64,000 bases of DNA. It comes from Rhinopomastus cyanomelas. Its lineage: Eukaryota; Chordata; Aves; Bucerotiformes; Rhinopomastidae. The notes below the pieces were generated by a model. That model did no database searches and had not been told where the DNA came from. It saw only the letters and a program-made list of their open reading frames with translations. The stretch is from positions 430,194-494,193 of the forward strand of contig VXBP01000417.1 of NCBI GenBank assembly GCA_013400115.1. The letters are read 5' to 3'. A program made the translations under genes and the position numbers. Shown in pieces: positions 1-12,900 of the stretch (position 1 is the stretch's first letter; each line of letters starts with the position of its first letter).

Positions 1-460
1 ATCCACAGTATCCACTAGAAACTGGAAGCAACCATAGCGACGCAGTTCTCCTGTGTGCACTGATCCTGCAAACCTGGTGACAGCCGTATCATGGGGAGCG
101 CTTGCGTGGGCTGGGATAACAAACAGCTGGAGTTCTCTCTTGCTTACTGAGAATTGGCTGCAGAATTCCATGTGATGAGGCACATGTGGGTCGCTTCTGT
201 AGCTGCTGTGATCATTTTATTGAATGCGCTCTGATGACAGGTCTTTTGACCTGCGTTCATCTGCTGCCAGAAGGTGCAGGCTTTGGTGTATTGTAGTACA
301 GTCCTTAGAAGTAAGAAGTATGAGAACCTTTCAAACAGCTGGTCTGCTGCAGTCAGGCTTTTTGGAAGGAGATGTTCCCAGAAAAAGTGCTGCCTGTAGT
401 AGCAAAGCTTGCAAATAGTAAACTTGACGTGTACTAAACCTTTGCACTCTTTTCTTCCAG
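1..460. other. intron of the PARP9-like gene, no exon seen
   Basis: The macrodomain exon starting at 461 is preceded by a pyrimidine-rich acceptor (ttttcttccag). I see no upstream macrodomain motif or paired splice sites here, so the preceding exons are presumably off the left edge. Short open frames in this stretch do not resemble any family. Confidence 0.6.
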
Positions 461-3400
461 ACAACAGTTGTTGTTAATTTTGTGACCGTGAGTGGTGAGC
501 CCTGCTCTTCAGTTTCAAAACAGCTGATGCAAAAAGCAGGACCACATCTTCAAAAAGAACTTAAGTCTCACCTTACATCTACTTTGTTATATCAAGAACC
601 CATAGTAACAAAAGGTTATAATCTGCCCTGTGAGTTTGTACTGCACATTGTATGGATGCCACAGAGCAAGTTACCGTGGCAGGTAACAACCAGTTGGATT
701 GGTTTTTAATTGATTTTCATGTGGGGTGATATGAGGAATAAAACACTTGTTTCTCCTGCAGGACTTTAAAGATGCAGTGAGAAGTTGCCTGCAGCGCTGT
801 CGGAACTGGTCATCTCCCTCACTTTCTTTTCCAGCACATGGGATTGGGTCATCACTGCTGCCTGTTGATACAGTGGCAGAGATTATGATTGAGGAGGTTT
901 TAGATTTTGCCAAGGCATACCCTGAGAAGAAGACTGATGTGCATTTTGTCCTTTGCCCAGGTGACTACGATGCCCATCAGGTAACAAATTTATTGTTAAC
1001 GACCGATAGGGAAAACTTAAAACTCTGAAAATATTCCCACAGATAACTACGGAGAATTTGAATTCTGCACTACTTAAAATGTCTCTGAGAGGCAGGTCCC
1101 TTTATGAAACCCATTTGTCTCAGTAGCAGGTGTTAGTTTTCATTATGAACCAGGATTTTATCTTCACCAGAAGTTTTTACCCTGTAGTGTGCTAACAAGA
1201 GGAGGGAGATCTGAAATTCTCATGACTGTCAGAAAAGATTTTAAGAAAGCTTTGACTCACTCATTAGGGGTTACATAGAATGTATTCTTCCAGGAAATTT
1301 CTTTAATCATGTTTTTGGGGTATGAAATTCCAAGGGCAAAACATTGTCGACACATTCATGACCAAACATGACAGAAAGGTTGTAAACATGCAGTGCGTCG
1401 CTTCTTCTGCAGTGCTCCATTTTCCAGCCTTTGGGCATTTTGCTGATGTGATTCAGACGCAACTACTGTCAAAGGACGGAGTTGGCTTTTGTTCCCCATG
1501 CTCAACCATCCATTCTTCCAAGGAGCGCAAGAACAAGGTGGCTGAACCTAGATGATCTTTAAGATTCCTTCCAACCCAAACCCTTCTATAAGATCAGATC
1601 TATGTTCCTCAACAGTCCCATAAGCCCTAAATGAAGCTGTGACAACTGTGTATGTGTTCATCACTTCATCCTTTCATAATCAGGACACAGCAGAAACACT
1701 TTTTGATAAAAAAACAGAAGGAAGGGCATTTGGCAGATGCCAAATCCACTGCCTAGTGGAGCATCACTTCTCAGAGGCTTTCCATGAGTGATCACAGAAT
1801 CATAAAATCACTCAGGCTGGAAAAGACTTTTAAGATCAAGTCCAACCAGTAAGCTAATGGTACCGAGCCCACTGCTATGCCCATCCCTAAGCTCTGTGTC
1901 TACACAACTTTTAGCAGCATCAGGGATGGTGATTCAACCAGCACCTTGGCGAGTCTGTTCCAACGCCCGATGATGCCTGCAGAAGTGCTATGGGGTAAAG
2001 GCAGGGGATGTAGGGGTAAAGGTCTGGGTTTGAAAATTGAGTAAGGATTCATCAGGATTAAACTGCAAGTAAAGAACATCTTTATGTACTGTGGATCCAT
2101 GAGTTCCAGATACACCACGAGTGCTGTTCAGTGCGTAAGGTGTCTTCCCTTAGGAGATGCAGGACAGGAATTTGTTTGATATTGCCAGGAATAAACTTGG
2201 GGAAAAGCTGCCACATGTCAGCTGTTAACAGTGAGAATTTGAGGGAAGGGGGTGTTGTGTAACTACAGCTGTAAACTGCTTTGCTAATTCCATTTGGAAA
2301 CATTTAACAACAGAGACTGCAACCTGTTCCTAAACTCTTGCCTTTCAAGGTTTTCCAGAGAAAATTTCATTCAGCAGCACACAAACTGGGAGAAAGTCCG
2401 TATTACAACAGAAGTGATCCTTTGAGTAAGTAATGAACAAAAAAGATATTTTAAGTAAAATCTAAAAAATTCACATCTACGAATGTTTAAGAACACTTAA
2501 TATTTGCATATGTGTCTTGGGGGAAGGGAGAGGCAAACACGTGTGAGCACTTTGCACTTTTACCCTAATATAAGTGGAATTGGGCAGTGTCTTGTAAGGT
2601 TTCCAAACAAAAAATTATTGTTAGTGGAAGTATTTGGTGAGAGGCAAATGAATTCTGTACGTGTGGTTCATTTGGTTTGGGGGTTTTTTTCCTGGAAATC
2701 TTACCTCTGGGCATCAAATCTCTTTTCTTTGAGCACAGCAGAACAGCAGTGTGAATCTTGGATTGCATACAGGAATTGGTGAAAGGCACTTGAAAGCTCT
2801 TCACGTGCGTCAAAACAAAAACTACCTTTCTTCCAGGTACCGGGTCAAGCAGTCAAGGCATAAAAGAGAGTGCAAATAATGCACCAGCTGTTCAACTTAA
2901 AGGGAACACAAGCACAGCACTTGAAGCAGCAGAGCTGTGGATCCAAAGCATGCTACAAGTTCAGAAAAGTCACCGTGCTGTTGTTGAAAACAACTACATC
3001 TTTAGCCTCGGTAAGAATGAGTTTGCAGAACTGTCCCGAGAGCAGCATGCGGGTGTCTGTGTATCCGAAGAAGTGAGAGATGGAAAAGCAAGACTGGTAT
3101 TTGAGGGTCCCTCTGACGCTGTGATTGATGCAGTGCTGGCAGCTGAAAAATTACTGCTTCGTATGCAAGAGAAGACTACAGCCAAACAAGAGGAACTGCT
3201 GTGCTTAATGGGTATGTGAAGTAAGTAAGTGACTAAAGAATAAGGTCGAGTATGAAGCAAGAGATACCTTAGAGAGGACAGACGTGCATTCAGTTCACAC
3301 GTACTGAGCATTGCTCTCATTGCCAGTATTCCTGTACTTTGATCATATGAAGAGTTTGTTGAGCTGAATTACTCACTTGGCAATAGTCCCAGCAGAGCAG

Positions 3401-6400
3401 TTTATGCAGGGCCTGGGTGTTTTCTGTACAGCCAGCTGTAACACTGGCTTCCTCCAAGACAGCTTCACTGGAAAGCCTGGCCCTTGGAGGCTTACTCTGC
3501 CCTTTTGTAACACATACCTTTGCTGAGCTCCGTTCTGAGAGCGGGACTGCTGTTGCAGAACGTACCAATGAACGTGTTGTGCAGAGTATCTGACTTCCAT
3601 TAACAGCTGATGGAACTACTGGCATTACAAAAAGCTACTGATCTGTTTTCCCTCGTGTTTGTATAGTCATTCACTACAGATACCATTACATGAAAGCTGG
3701 ACTGTGGAGAGATGCAATAGAGAAGATAAATTGCTTTTCATTGGTTCTCTCTCACTGGTTTCTTTAATAAATGTAGAAGAAGGGTAATATAAGAATATAT
3801 ATATCAGTGTCTCAGTATTAGCCTCCAACATTACTTCAGAAAATACTGAGCAGTATTTCTTAGTTGAACCACCAAACTAAGTAATTTGATTGCTCCTGGT
3901 TTTGCTTCAGAAATGTATGTTCTACGTCCTTGTACCCAGGCATACCGGACAGAGGTCAGCTCTCAGCAGAATACAAGACAAATACTATTAAATGTGTCCA
4001 GGTATCACTAGTGGAATCCCATCTTCAAGAGTTTAAAGACAGACAGAAACACTTTGGAAAAGCTGGGCTTTGTGTTCTCAAGGTAAGAGAGTATTCATGG
4101 AAAAAACCTAAATCTCAGCTGATCTCTTTGAACTAATATTTTCGATGTATGCTTGAAAAACTCGGATGCACGATCTCAATGTATTACTTCTAAAAATTAA
4201 GATACAATCGGCTTAATAATTCAAATAGATTTAGTCTTTAATCCTAATAAAAAGTCTTTTAAATGTAACTCAAGTAATGTGTTTGTACTGTATATTATCT
4301 TTATGCATCAGATGTTCCTCTGTAGGACTCTATAGAGAATGATGAGATTGCTGTGTTACACTGAGTACAGTATTCCAGGAGTGTCTCTGCTTTCTTCTTG
4401 TGAGCGTCCTACCAAAAAACATTCATGGAATTTGTCAAGTTATGACCTGATGAGTAGTGTGTGGAAGCTGGCATCTTGCTTGGGTGTCTGTGCTTCACTG
4501 AATGGGGGAGGATGAGGATGTGCAACACGGAGAAGTACATGTGTGTACATATGCGGTTTGTGTGCCTAGTGTGTAACTCAAGACCAGACTGTCCAGTGCC
4601 CAGCTCACTTCCACTGAGAACGGTACTTAATGTTGAAACAACAGCAAATACTGAACAGATGAAAGCAAGTGCTGCTTGATCTGCCCAACTACTTCAAGTC
4701 TCAACGTAAAAGCTGCATCAGACCAGTGCTGCGCTGAGGATCAATCAGTCATGGCTTAGTTAAATAAATTCGAAGAAAGAAGAAAACTTGATCATAATTC
4801 AGCAACTGCTTGTTTTTATCTGAGCAGTGAGAAGTCTGCCATGAGCAAGGTGCTGGCAAAAAGGCCTTGCAGGCCCTGTTACTGAACCTTACCACAGGAT
4901 TGTAACTGGCCCAATGGTGGTCACATCAGAGAGAGCTGCACAGTTATGTATACTGTTAGGCTTTGTGCGGACGCACTTTCAAGGCACAGGCTGACAAGAA
5001 GACCCTCTCATCTGTGGACCTTTTTCGTCAAAAGAGCTGTAAATACTTGATGAACAAGAGCTGAGGTTCTCCATGCCTTACAGGACACTTGCAGTTCTTT
5101 ACAAAATTAAGCTGTCTGCACCCACAAACCTATTCTCATGTGTTGCTGATGACTCAGTGGGTTCAGCGTTAACTCAGGTACTAGAAACCATCAGTACACT
5201 AGGATATATTCCCAGGATTTCTGTGAGAGGTATGGGACAGTGACATGGTTCTCTTCCAGTGCATCAGTGGCACACCGCTGTTACCTTATCTGCTGCATGG
5301 TCAATGCATGTAGGCTACATCAAAGTTTTCTCACGCTGAGGAACATAGTCTGAACAAGACCCCTCATGGATTTCATGGACACAGGCCTCCACCTGCTTAT
5401 GCTAGACTATCATTTCTGTTACAGATTGAAAAGATACACAATCCTCTTCTGTCTGCTGCATTCCACAACATGAAAAGAAAAAAGGAAGAAAAGCAAGGTT
5501 TTGGCAAGGTAACCCACAAGTTGTACCAGTGTGTTCCTGCTCAGTTCTGCAGTTCGGTCTGCCAAACCGGATTTCACAGGATGTATTCTCCACCAACAGG
5601 TAACAACTTTCTTTGGCATCTTTAATCAAAATAAACAGTGACTGACTACTGAAGTTGGATTAGAAGCAGAAAAAGCAAGCATTCTTAAACAAGAAATCCT
5701 TCTTACCTGCATTTAGAGTCATATGAGTTTATTTTTTGTCTACTGTTAAGATTTTGCTGTTTCTCCTTCCTGATACCGTAGAGTCCGTAAGTCTTGGTCC
5801 TCATAAGCCTGGACTCTAGCCTGGCCCAGACGCTGGTGACAAGAGTTGTTAATACACACATAACACCATGCCCAAGTTTGCTTTTGTTGCATAGCTCTTT
5901 AAAGAAACTTGGTGTCCCAGACATGCACTCAGCAGCTTGATGCTTTAAAACACATTGCAAGGAATCACAGAATAATGGAGGCTGTAAGAAGCTTCTGAAG
6001 GTGATCGCCCCTAATTCCAATCAGGCATAATCAGAGAACCAAAAAACAAATGAGCAGGCTGCCATTGGGACTGGAGTACCCTTAGGAAAGAATCTGCCAC
6101 ATCCATAAAATGCTGTTGGTGGACAGTGGAGTTGACAGATGTTTTCAGGAATGTTAGGAATAAGCATTTAGTGCCTCATGTGAACGGGTGTCAGCCACTG
6201 AGCAGTAACACGGAATGTCATACTGAATGAAGACAAAGTCTCTTCATACCAGCACCCAGGAAGAACCAACTGTAAAAGATGTTTTGGTTTTTTCTTTTCT
6301 TTTTCCAGAACAAAAATATGGAGCTGGCATCTACTTTAAAAGGAACCCAAAAAGCCTGATCGAGGGTAAAGCTACGTGGGAAACAAACTCTAAAATGTAT

Positions 6401-6652
6401 GTGTTTGAGGCTGATGTGTTAACAGGCTTATACACTACAGGCAAGCCATCCTACGTTATGCCACTGGCAGGGCACGGGGATGCCGGTGAACTCTGTGACA
6501 GCTTGGTAGATGATGTAAACAACCCTGACACCTTTGTCATTTACAACAGTGTTGGGGCCCTTCCACAGTACTTGTTGACTTGCACCCAAGTGAGGGAAGA
6601 GCAGTATGGCCCTCTGAGGGAACCAGCAGCGTCCCGAGCAAGAATTCTCTGA
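461..6652 (+). CDS. PARP9: PARP9-like ADP-ribosyltransferase-family protein, 3' part (5' exons off the left edge)
   Basis: Seven exons join in phase at GT/AG sites: 461-682, 762-980, 2359-2425, 2837-3211, 3940-4082, 5425-5599, 6309-6652 (514 codons plus TGA). The first two exons encode the latter part of a macrodomain (strand TTVVVNF, then GPHLQKEL, VTKGYNLPCEFVLHIVW, PGDYDAHQ). The 375-base exon encodes a charged linker. The last three encode a PARP-type ADP-ribosyltransferase fold (IEKIHNPLLSAAF, KLYQCVPAQFC, YGAGIYF, VFEADVLTGLY, ending LPQYLLTCTQ). Active family members have HGT where this reads QCV, so the NAD-binding His is absent, as known for PARP9. Human PARP9 (854 residues, two macrodomains) works with the E3 ligase DTX3L in DNA damage and interferon responses; the in-window part would begin inside its second macrodomain. 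PARP14-like is the main alternative. The gene lies tail-to-tail with FAIM. Confidence 0.82.
1537..1592 (+). mobile_element. CR1 LINE 3' tail fragment
   Basis: The stretch reads like the CR1 3' end (gctgaacctagatgatcttt, then the ccttccaaccc core and ttctataag). It is very short and lies in a PARP9 intron. Confidence 0.6.
1794..1975 (-). mobile_element. CR1 LINE 3' fragment, antisense in PARP9 intron
   Basis: On the plus strand it begins with the inverted tail (atcacagaatcataaaatca) and continues through the aagtccaacc core to gcatcagggatggtgattca and gagtctgttccaacgcc. This is the usual reversed CR1 3' UTR and end of the reverse transcriptase frame. It is diverged. Confidence 0.8.
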
Positions 6653-6795
6653 ACTGAAGACCTCCTCAGAACTATGTCTACTACTTAAAATTTTAAGAGG
6701 ATGCTCTATCCAGTAAAACGCTGTGATCCAAATGCCTCTGTGCAAAGAGCTCTGAAATATCCATGTGAAAAAAGTCAATATCCTAAGGAGATTAG

Positions 6796-6801
6796 AATAA
6801 A
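6796..6801 (+). terminator. AATAAA polyadenylation signal candidate of the PARP9-like gene
   Basis: The hexamer lies 144 bases after the stop codon. A second AATAAA at 7205-7210 could give a longer 3' UTR. Which one is used cannot be told from sequence alone. Confidence 0.5.
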
Positions 6802-7496
6802 ATAATCCCTGAATAGAAACGGGAAGAAAAGCATCTAAAACCCAGTGTAACATTTACTTGGTCATTTACTTTATGCCTTAAAGTGTTCTGAGCCTGTGAC
6901 TATACACTTGATGTTTGCATACGTTATCATTCTTCTGTTACCTTTTCTTAATCTGAGATATACTGGATACGTTAGTGGAACCAAAAAACTCTTGGTTATC
7001 CCCTTGATTCTTACATTCTCTTTTGATTTAAATAGGTGCATGTATAAAATGAAAGCTGTCTCTCCAGTTAGGAACATTTTCCCCATGTCAGTAAATTCAC
7101 ATCGTTACAAAAAATGTGAAGCAATACCTCTTTTTCTAACAGTGGTTGATGTTGCAGATGTTATTAGTCAAGACACTCCAAGCACTGTAGCTTCATGTAC
7201 TCAAAATAAAAAGTATGAGTGACAGTACTGCCTAGCCCATTATTTTTCCATTTAGTCTTCATAATGTGACTTGGGCTGTATTTGAGCTTCCAATTTCATA
7301 GTGGTGGTCAATCTCTTTAAAAGGCTACATAGTAGTAGAGAACTGCTCTTCAATCAGTCTGCCACTGCCAGGATCTTTCAAGATTCCAATGTTCATGCTG
7401 TAGCTAGGTATCCCCACACTGCTTCTGCAGTGGCCTGAAGCTAGTAACTGCAAAAGCCTCAGAGCTGTGAATAGTCACATCAGTGTAAAAGGAGAG

Positions 7497-7984
7497 TCAG
7501 TCCAGCTCTCAGGTACTGGGCCCCTCGCATCACGAAAGACATTGAGGTACTGGAGCAGGGCCAGACGAGAGCCACGAGGCTGGTGAAGAAACTAGAGGGA
7601 AAGTCTTCTGAGGGGAAGCTGAGGCAGATGGGGTTATTCAGCCTAAGGGGGGACCTTATCACTCTCTATAACTACCTGAAGGGAAGTTACAAACAGGTGG
7701 GGGTTGGGCTCTTCTCGCAGGCAACCAGTGTTAGGACAAGAGGGCAGAGCCTGAAGCTGCATCAGGGGATGTTTAGGTTGGATGTTAGGAAGCACTTCTT
7801 CACAGAAAGGGTGATCAGACACTGGAATGGACTACCCAGGGAGGTGGTGGAGTCCTTATCCCTGCAGACATTTAAGAAAGGACTGGATGTGGTACTTAAT
7901 GCCATGGTCTGTGGTGATGTTGGGTCATAGGCTGGACTTGATGATCTTAGAAGTCTTTTCCAGCCTCAATAATTCTGTGGTTCT
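7497..7984 (+). mobile_element. CR1 LINE, 3' part of the reverse transcriptase ORF plus tail
   Basis: Bases 7583-7930 keep an open frame of 115 residues with typical CR1 C-terminal blocks (MGLFSLRGDLITLYNYLKG, VIRHWNGLPREVVESLSL). It ends with the CR1 3' tail (gacttgatgatcttagaagt, attctgtgg). It is truncated at the 5' side like most CR1 copies. Confidence 0.92.
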
Positions 7985-8569
7985 GCAACTTTATATCAAA
8001 CTAGAGCTTGAAACTAAGTCTGACATTAGCAGGGCTTAAAACAAATCTACTGCCGTGAGCTAAAAGCTACTACCAGAGTTGTCCAATCTAAAAGTATTTA
8101 AAACCACCACTTATGACCCCAACACCCAAACAGCTTTGAGAGTTTTAAGCACAGGTGACTTTCAATGATCTGTGAGATGGGCTCACGTAAAAGTACTATA
8201 AAGCAACAACACTGCCCCATGAAAAGCCTTTCTTGCCCTATGTAAAGCATTTCATCCACAGGTAAAGCCATCTGAACCCTACAACAGAGGCGAAACTAGC
8301 ATTCAATAAAACTTTGCTAATTATCAGGATGTTTGTCTGCTCCTGCAGCTCCCAAGTGCTTAGGAACCATTCACAACTCCAAGAGCAATTACACTATGGA
8401 AGTCTAATTCTGAACTCCTAAGTGAGGTTGCAAGTGGAAAAAAAATTTAACCATGGCAAACCAAACTGTTAAATGAACACATTAATATTTTGTTTGACTT
8501 TTAAAAAAATTATTTCTAAGAGTGTTGCAAAAGGGTAGTTTTTGTAGTGTGTGAGCCTGGTATGCTCTA

Positions 8570-9097
8570 GCATAATGCCAAACAGGCAAAATCTGGAACA
8601 GCATCCAGTTCTGGCCCCCTCAGTTCAAGAAGGACACAGAACTGTGTGAGAGAGTCCAGTGCAGAGCCACAGAGATGATTTAGAGAGTGGAGCATCTCCC
8701 TTATGAGGAAAGGCTGAGGGAGCTGGGTCTTGCTAGCTTGGAGAAAAGGAGACTGAGGAGTGAGCTCATTAGTGTTTATAAACATGAGAAGGATGGGAGT
8801 CAGAAGGATGGAACCAGGCTCTTCTCAGTGTCATCTAAATGATATGACAAGGGGCAATAAGTGCAAGCTGGAACACAGGAGGTTCCACATCAATATGAGA
8901 AGGAACTTCTTCCCAGCGAGGCTGACAGAGCACTGGAACAGGCTGAGTGGTTGTGGAGTCTCCTTCCCTGGAGACGTTTAAAACCTGCCTGGATGTGTTC
9001 CTGTGTGACTTGGTCTGGGTGATCCTGCTGTGGCAGGGGGATTGGACTGGATGATCTTTCGAGGTCCCTTCCAATCCCTAATGTTCTGTGATTCTCT
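8570..9097 (+). mobile_element. CR1 LINE 3' fragment
   Basis: It starts within the reverse transcriptase region (catccagttctggccccctc) and passes through the ggcaataagtgcaagctgga and ggaacttcttcccagcgagg blocks. It ends ggattggactggatgatctt and attctgtgattct. The reading frame is broken. Confidence 0.92.
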
Positions 9098-9972
9098 GCA
9101 CATATAAGAGCCATCTAACACACAGTCTTGGTCTCATAGAAATCCCAGAGTTACTGTTAGATACGGTGGAATTTTTAGCATGTTGGAAGTTTTGACAAAA
9201 ACCAGCCTGTTCCTACTGTAACTCTTAAGCAACCAACTCTCCTCTATTTCTGCCCCATTTTTCCTCATGTTGCTTGATTCACACATTGCTGCCAGGAAAA
9301 CATACACCTGTAGATTTAAGGTTTGCTAGATGGCATTGCACAAGAACATGGTCTTAGTACAGCTTCTCTTTTTGTTTCATTTTAAAGAAATTCTTAACAA
9401 GCCTCGGTTTCCAGAAAACCTTCAGGAACCTTTTTTGGAAGTGTAACATCTTTTCTCTTACTTTAAAATTTTTTATAGCCCTATATTATTTTATTACCAT
9501 CACAAAAATACTGGTAACAAAGTATTTAATGAATTTATTGACTTGTGGATTGTCTTAATTGCATCTGAAAAACACTGGTAGTCAGTTTAATAGAAAAAAA
9601 CAGCTTATTTGAATGCCCAGCACATGCTTCCTCTTCCCTCCACATATACCCAAAGTTTATAAATATTCATTAAGACTTAATCCTTATCTTCCATTTTATT
9701 ACAGTATGAATTTTTACCTAGGATATATTTTCTACTTAGGTTCACCAGTGTTCTCTGCACTTAGTCATACAATATGTATTCTATACATATATAGTTTTTT
9801 AAAAACTGGTAACGTAAGAGGTTGCATAATTATTTTCATCTGGTCCTCAAAAAGCGTAATTTCATATACAGAAACTACAAAATGAACCCAGCACAAACTA
9901 AATGTACCAAGTAGTACATATTCAAGTAATTACCACAGTAATCGAAAATCCCTGACCTTGGTCCTACAATCA

Positions 9973-12900
9973 TCAGGTACCTAGAGGCTGCTCCACAGCC
10001 TCTGGGATTTCTCTGTCATCCACAATCAGGGTGTGAATAATTCCTTCGTTTTGCTTTCCACTGCTGACAGCTTTAATGTAACAGCTGTGATCACCAAGAC
10101 TAAAGTGAGTTTCAGTCCCATCTTCTACAAATTCACCCTGGAAGAAAAGAGAGCAGAATAAAGCCAGTCAGGTGCTATTTTAGTCAAACAAAAGCTTTAG
10201 AACGCACCAGCTTGTTTTCAATGTCAAGGTCACTCCCACAGTGAGAGCAGCTGTAGGTACCTGCAGCAAATGCAGTCCAAATGCTGAACGAAGCTGCAGA
10301 ACCTCAGGCAGGGCTCTGTCAAGGTGTCCAGCTAAGACTTGTGAGTATCAGACAACAATCAAATTTTCCCATCATCAGAAATGGTCAGAAGTGAATGGTC
10401 AGTGAATCCATATCATTGATTCATGTCAATACAACAAAACCAGAAAAGAGTTTCCTGCCAAGTTGTGCAGTACAGCCAGTAAGTATCACAAAACCCTCTG
10501 CTGAAGTGGCAGCACAATGTGAAGTGTTCAGTGATGCCTTCTGGAGTGGGACAAAGAGATCTCTGATTTAACAGTGGTGTGGTTTGGGTATGCAGCTCCT
10601 GTTACAGATTTGGCCATGCACAGATGCATTTTTACCATCATCTTTGGGAGAGTTAAAAAATCTGTGTGCAGCCATAATGCAAGCAGTTTGACAACTACGC
10701 CTGTACTCATAGCATTCAAGAATAGCTCCTACTGCATTTATTACACTATATGGCAGCTGAGTGCCATCAAGAACAGAAGTTTGATTACCAAAGAGACACT
10801 ATGAAAAAGTTCACCAAGTGTGACAAAACTTGTTTTTATAGTTTGTAGTCCTACATGGGATTCCTTGCAACAGTGGTAATTACAGGGACAACTCTCTGGT
10901 GAGAGAGCACATTCTTCATAGATGTGGAAGCCTATGTACATTGAAAGCCTTCAAATATAAAAAGCCTTCAAATATAAAAAGCCACCAGAATGATCAAGCC
11001 TTCTAGCTGCCAATCTGCTCTAAAAATTAACACAAATGTGACAGAAATACAGAAGATGTGCTCCTGTCGCTTCTGTCCAACAAGAGTCTTCAAGTCCTAT
11101 GGGTTATGGATCATCTCTAGATAGAAAAAAATCCTGAAACAACAGACTACTTGTGTTCAGCTTGCAGTAACCATTAACAGGAGCAGATTTGGATGAGGTG
11201 GCTCTACAATGTACCACACACACACAGGTTCCTCCCATTCCCCTGAAAGTTTTCTTTATAGAAATGAACAAGTAACCCACAAGATTTGCTTGTCCAAAAG
11301 CTGTGAGCAAAACCATTGTTTACCCTTAAATACATGTTACACACCCCAACGAAAGGATGCTCTCTATAAAATACAGTGAAGGGCACTGGGAACAGAATAA
11401 CAGTGTAGTGGCTCACACTCTGTGGTAACGTGAGGTAACGTGCCCCTCTGCAGATTATTTTGCTAAGCTTTGGTTATCTAGCCATAGTCTGTGAAATGTG
11501 AAAAGCCTTTGAAATGCTCACTTACCGCTGTTTCTATTTTTTGACCGTTGCACCACACATCCATAGTGTCCTTTTCTGTGAAGGACAAAGAAAAAAGTAG
11601 AAATAAGATCTAGGAATTTTTAACATTTACCGTAGAATTTTACTTTCATCTCCTCAAGCAAGTTCCTAATTAGCCATAGTGATTGGGCCACAGTTTGCTC
11701 TTACAGTTGAGAGATAGGAGGCTCTGTTGTCAGCAGAGCCAAATGTCATTGCCATTACATTTTTACCTCTCCCTATCCTAGGCTTTTAGTGCTGCACTGT
11801 TATGAATCTTGTCAGAGGTCCTGACATTCTTAAAACTGAAAAAGTTTATATCCTACTTCGAGTTAGGAGATAACTAATGCTGTTCAGCAATTTTACTTTT
11901 CATCTCCGTCTCTAAGCAGCTGCAGCTTCTGAAGGTAACAGCGTATTTGTGCAGACAGCAGCTGCTTCTACAAGTGAGGGAGCTAGATGGTTAGTTCCTA
12001 CCATGGGTTGGTAACAGGCTGCACCTGTGGAGAGTGAGGGTCACAGCACAGGTAACCCTAAACAGATGAACAATCTATTCCATCCTATATACATGATATT
12101 TGGAATAAAGCCGAGGGACCACAAGAGTCACTCTCTTTGTCCCTTTCCTGCGGAGGACTTTGTTTCGCCTTCAATCCAAGCATTCCTGAATCCAGCTCCT
12201 GTCTGCCATTGAGTCCAGACAGGGACTTCCCCAGCACCTGCATCAGTGCCGACAGTGATGTAACTACCAGCCGAGGGGCTAGTGATGTAACTACCAGCCG
12301 AGGGGCTAGGTTCCGTATATATTTGATAACATCATTATTTTCACGGAAGTAGTTTTAGGTTTATTTTTTCTCTCCCTTTTTCCATTTCTCTTCCTCTTTT
12401 GGAGAGTGGCTAACAGAGAGCATCTAGTGGCCTGCCCATCCTCAAAACACAACACTTTAAGTCTAATATTTAGAAGTGCTGTTTATTCAATGAAGCCCTA
12501 ACATTTTTTCCAGATCTGTTTAATTCAAAAGCAGGATTACATAACATCCATCCAACTGTATTTTCAAACTCTCCTTGACTTGAAATATTAGTCTTTTTTT
12601 TTTCCCCCAGTTGAAACAGATTACTGCTTCACTTCTCACAGCACCTCCTCCTTAAATTACTTCGCTCTAGAATTCACAGGACATAGGACACTGTCATCCA
12701 CAGGACATCTGCAGAGCTGACCACTGTTTGCCTTTTGGGACATAAAAAGTCTGTGAGGAGACTAATCCATTTCTGGCATTAAAATAGTTTCTCCTCTGCA
12801 CCCCCCTTCATCTTGGGGTAGTAGTTTGTCCTGAGGCTTAGAAAGAAATCACAGCTGAAGATCTTGTCTCCAGGTCTAACAGCAATATCTAAGTAGAAGT

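Larger units (their letters stand above)
6653..9972. other. 3'-to-3' region between PARP9-like gene and FAIM
   Basis: The stretch holds the 3' UTR of the PARP9-like gene, two CR1 fragments (about 7497-7984 and 8570-9097) and, at its right end, the probable 3' UTR of FAIM on the minus strand. Minus-strand polyadenylation hexamers (TTTATT on the plus strand) occur at 9695-9700, 9534-9539 and 9490-9495. I see no further gene. Confidence 0.6.

Noticed and set aside
5955..6035. Possible old CR1 tail (aatcacagaataatggaggc) before the last PARP9 exon
   Set aside because: Only the first 20 bases resemble the tail; the following sequence does not match well enough to call.
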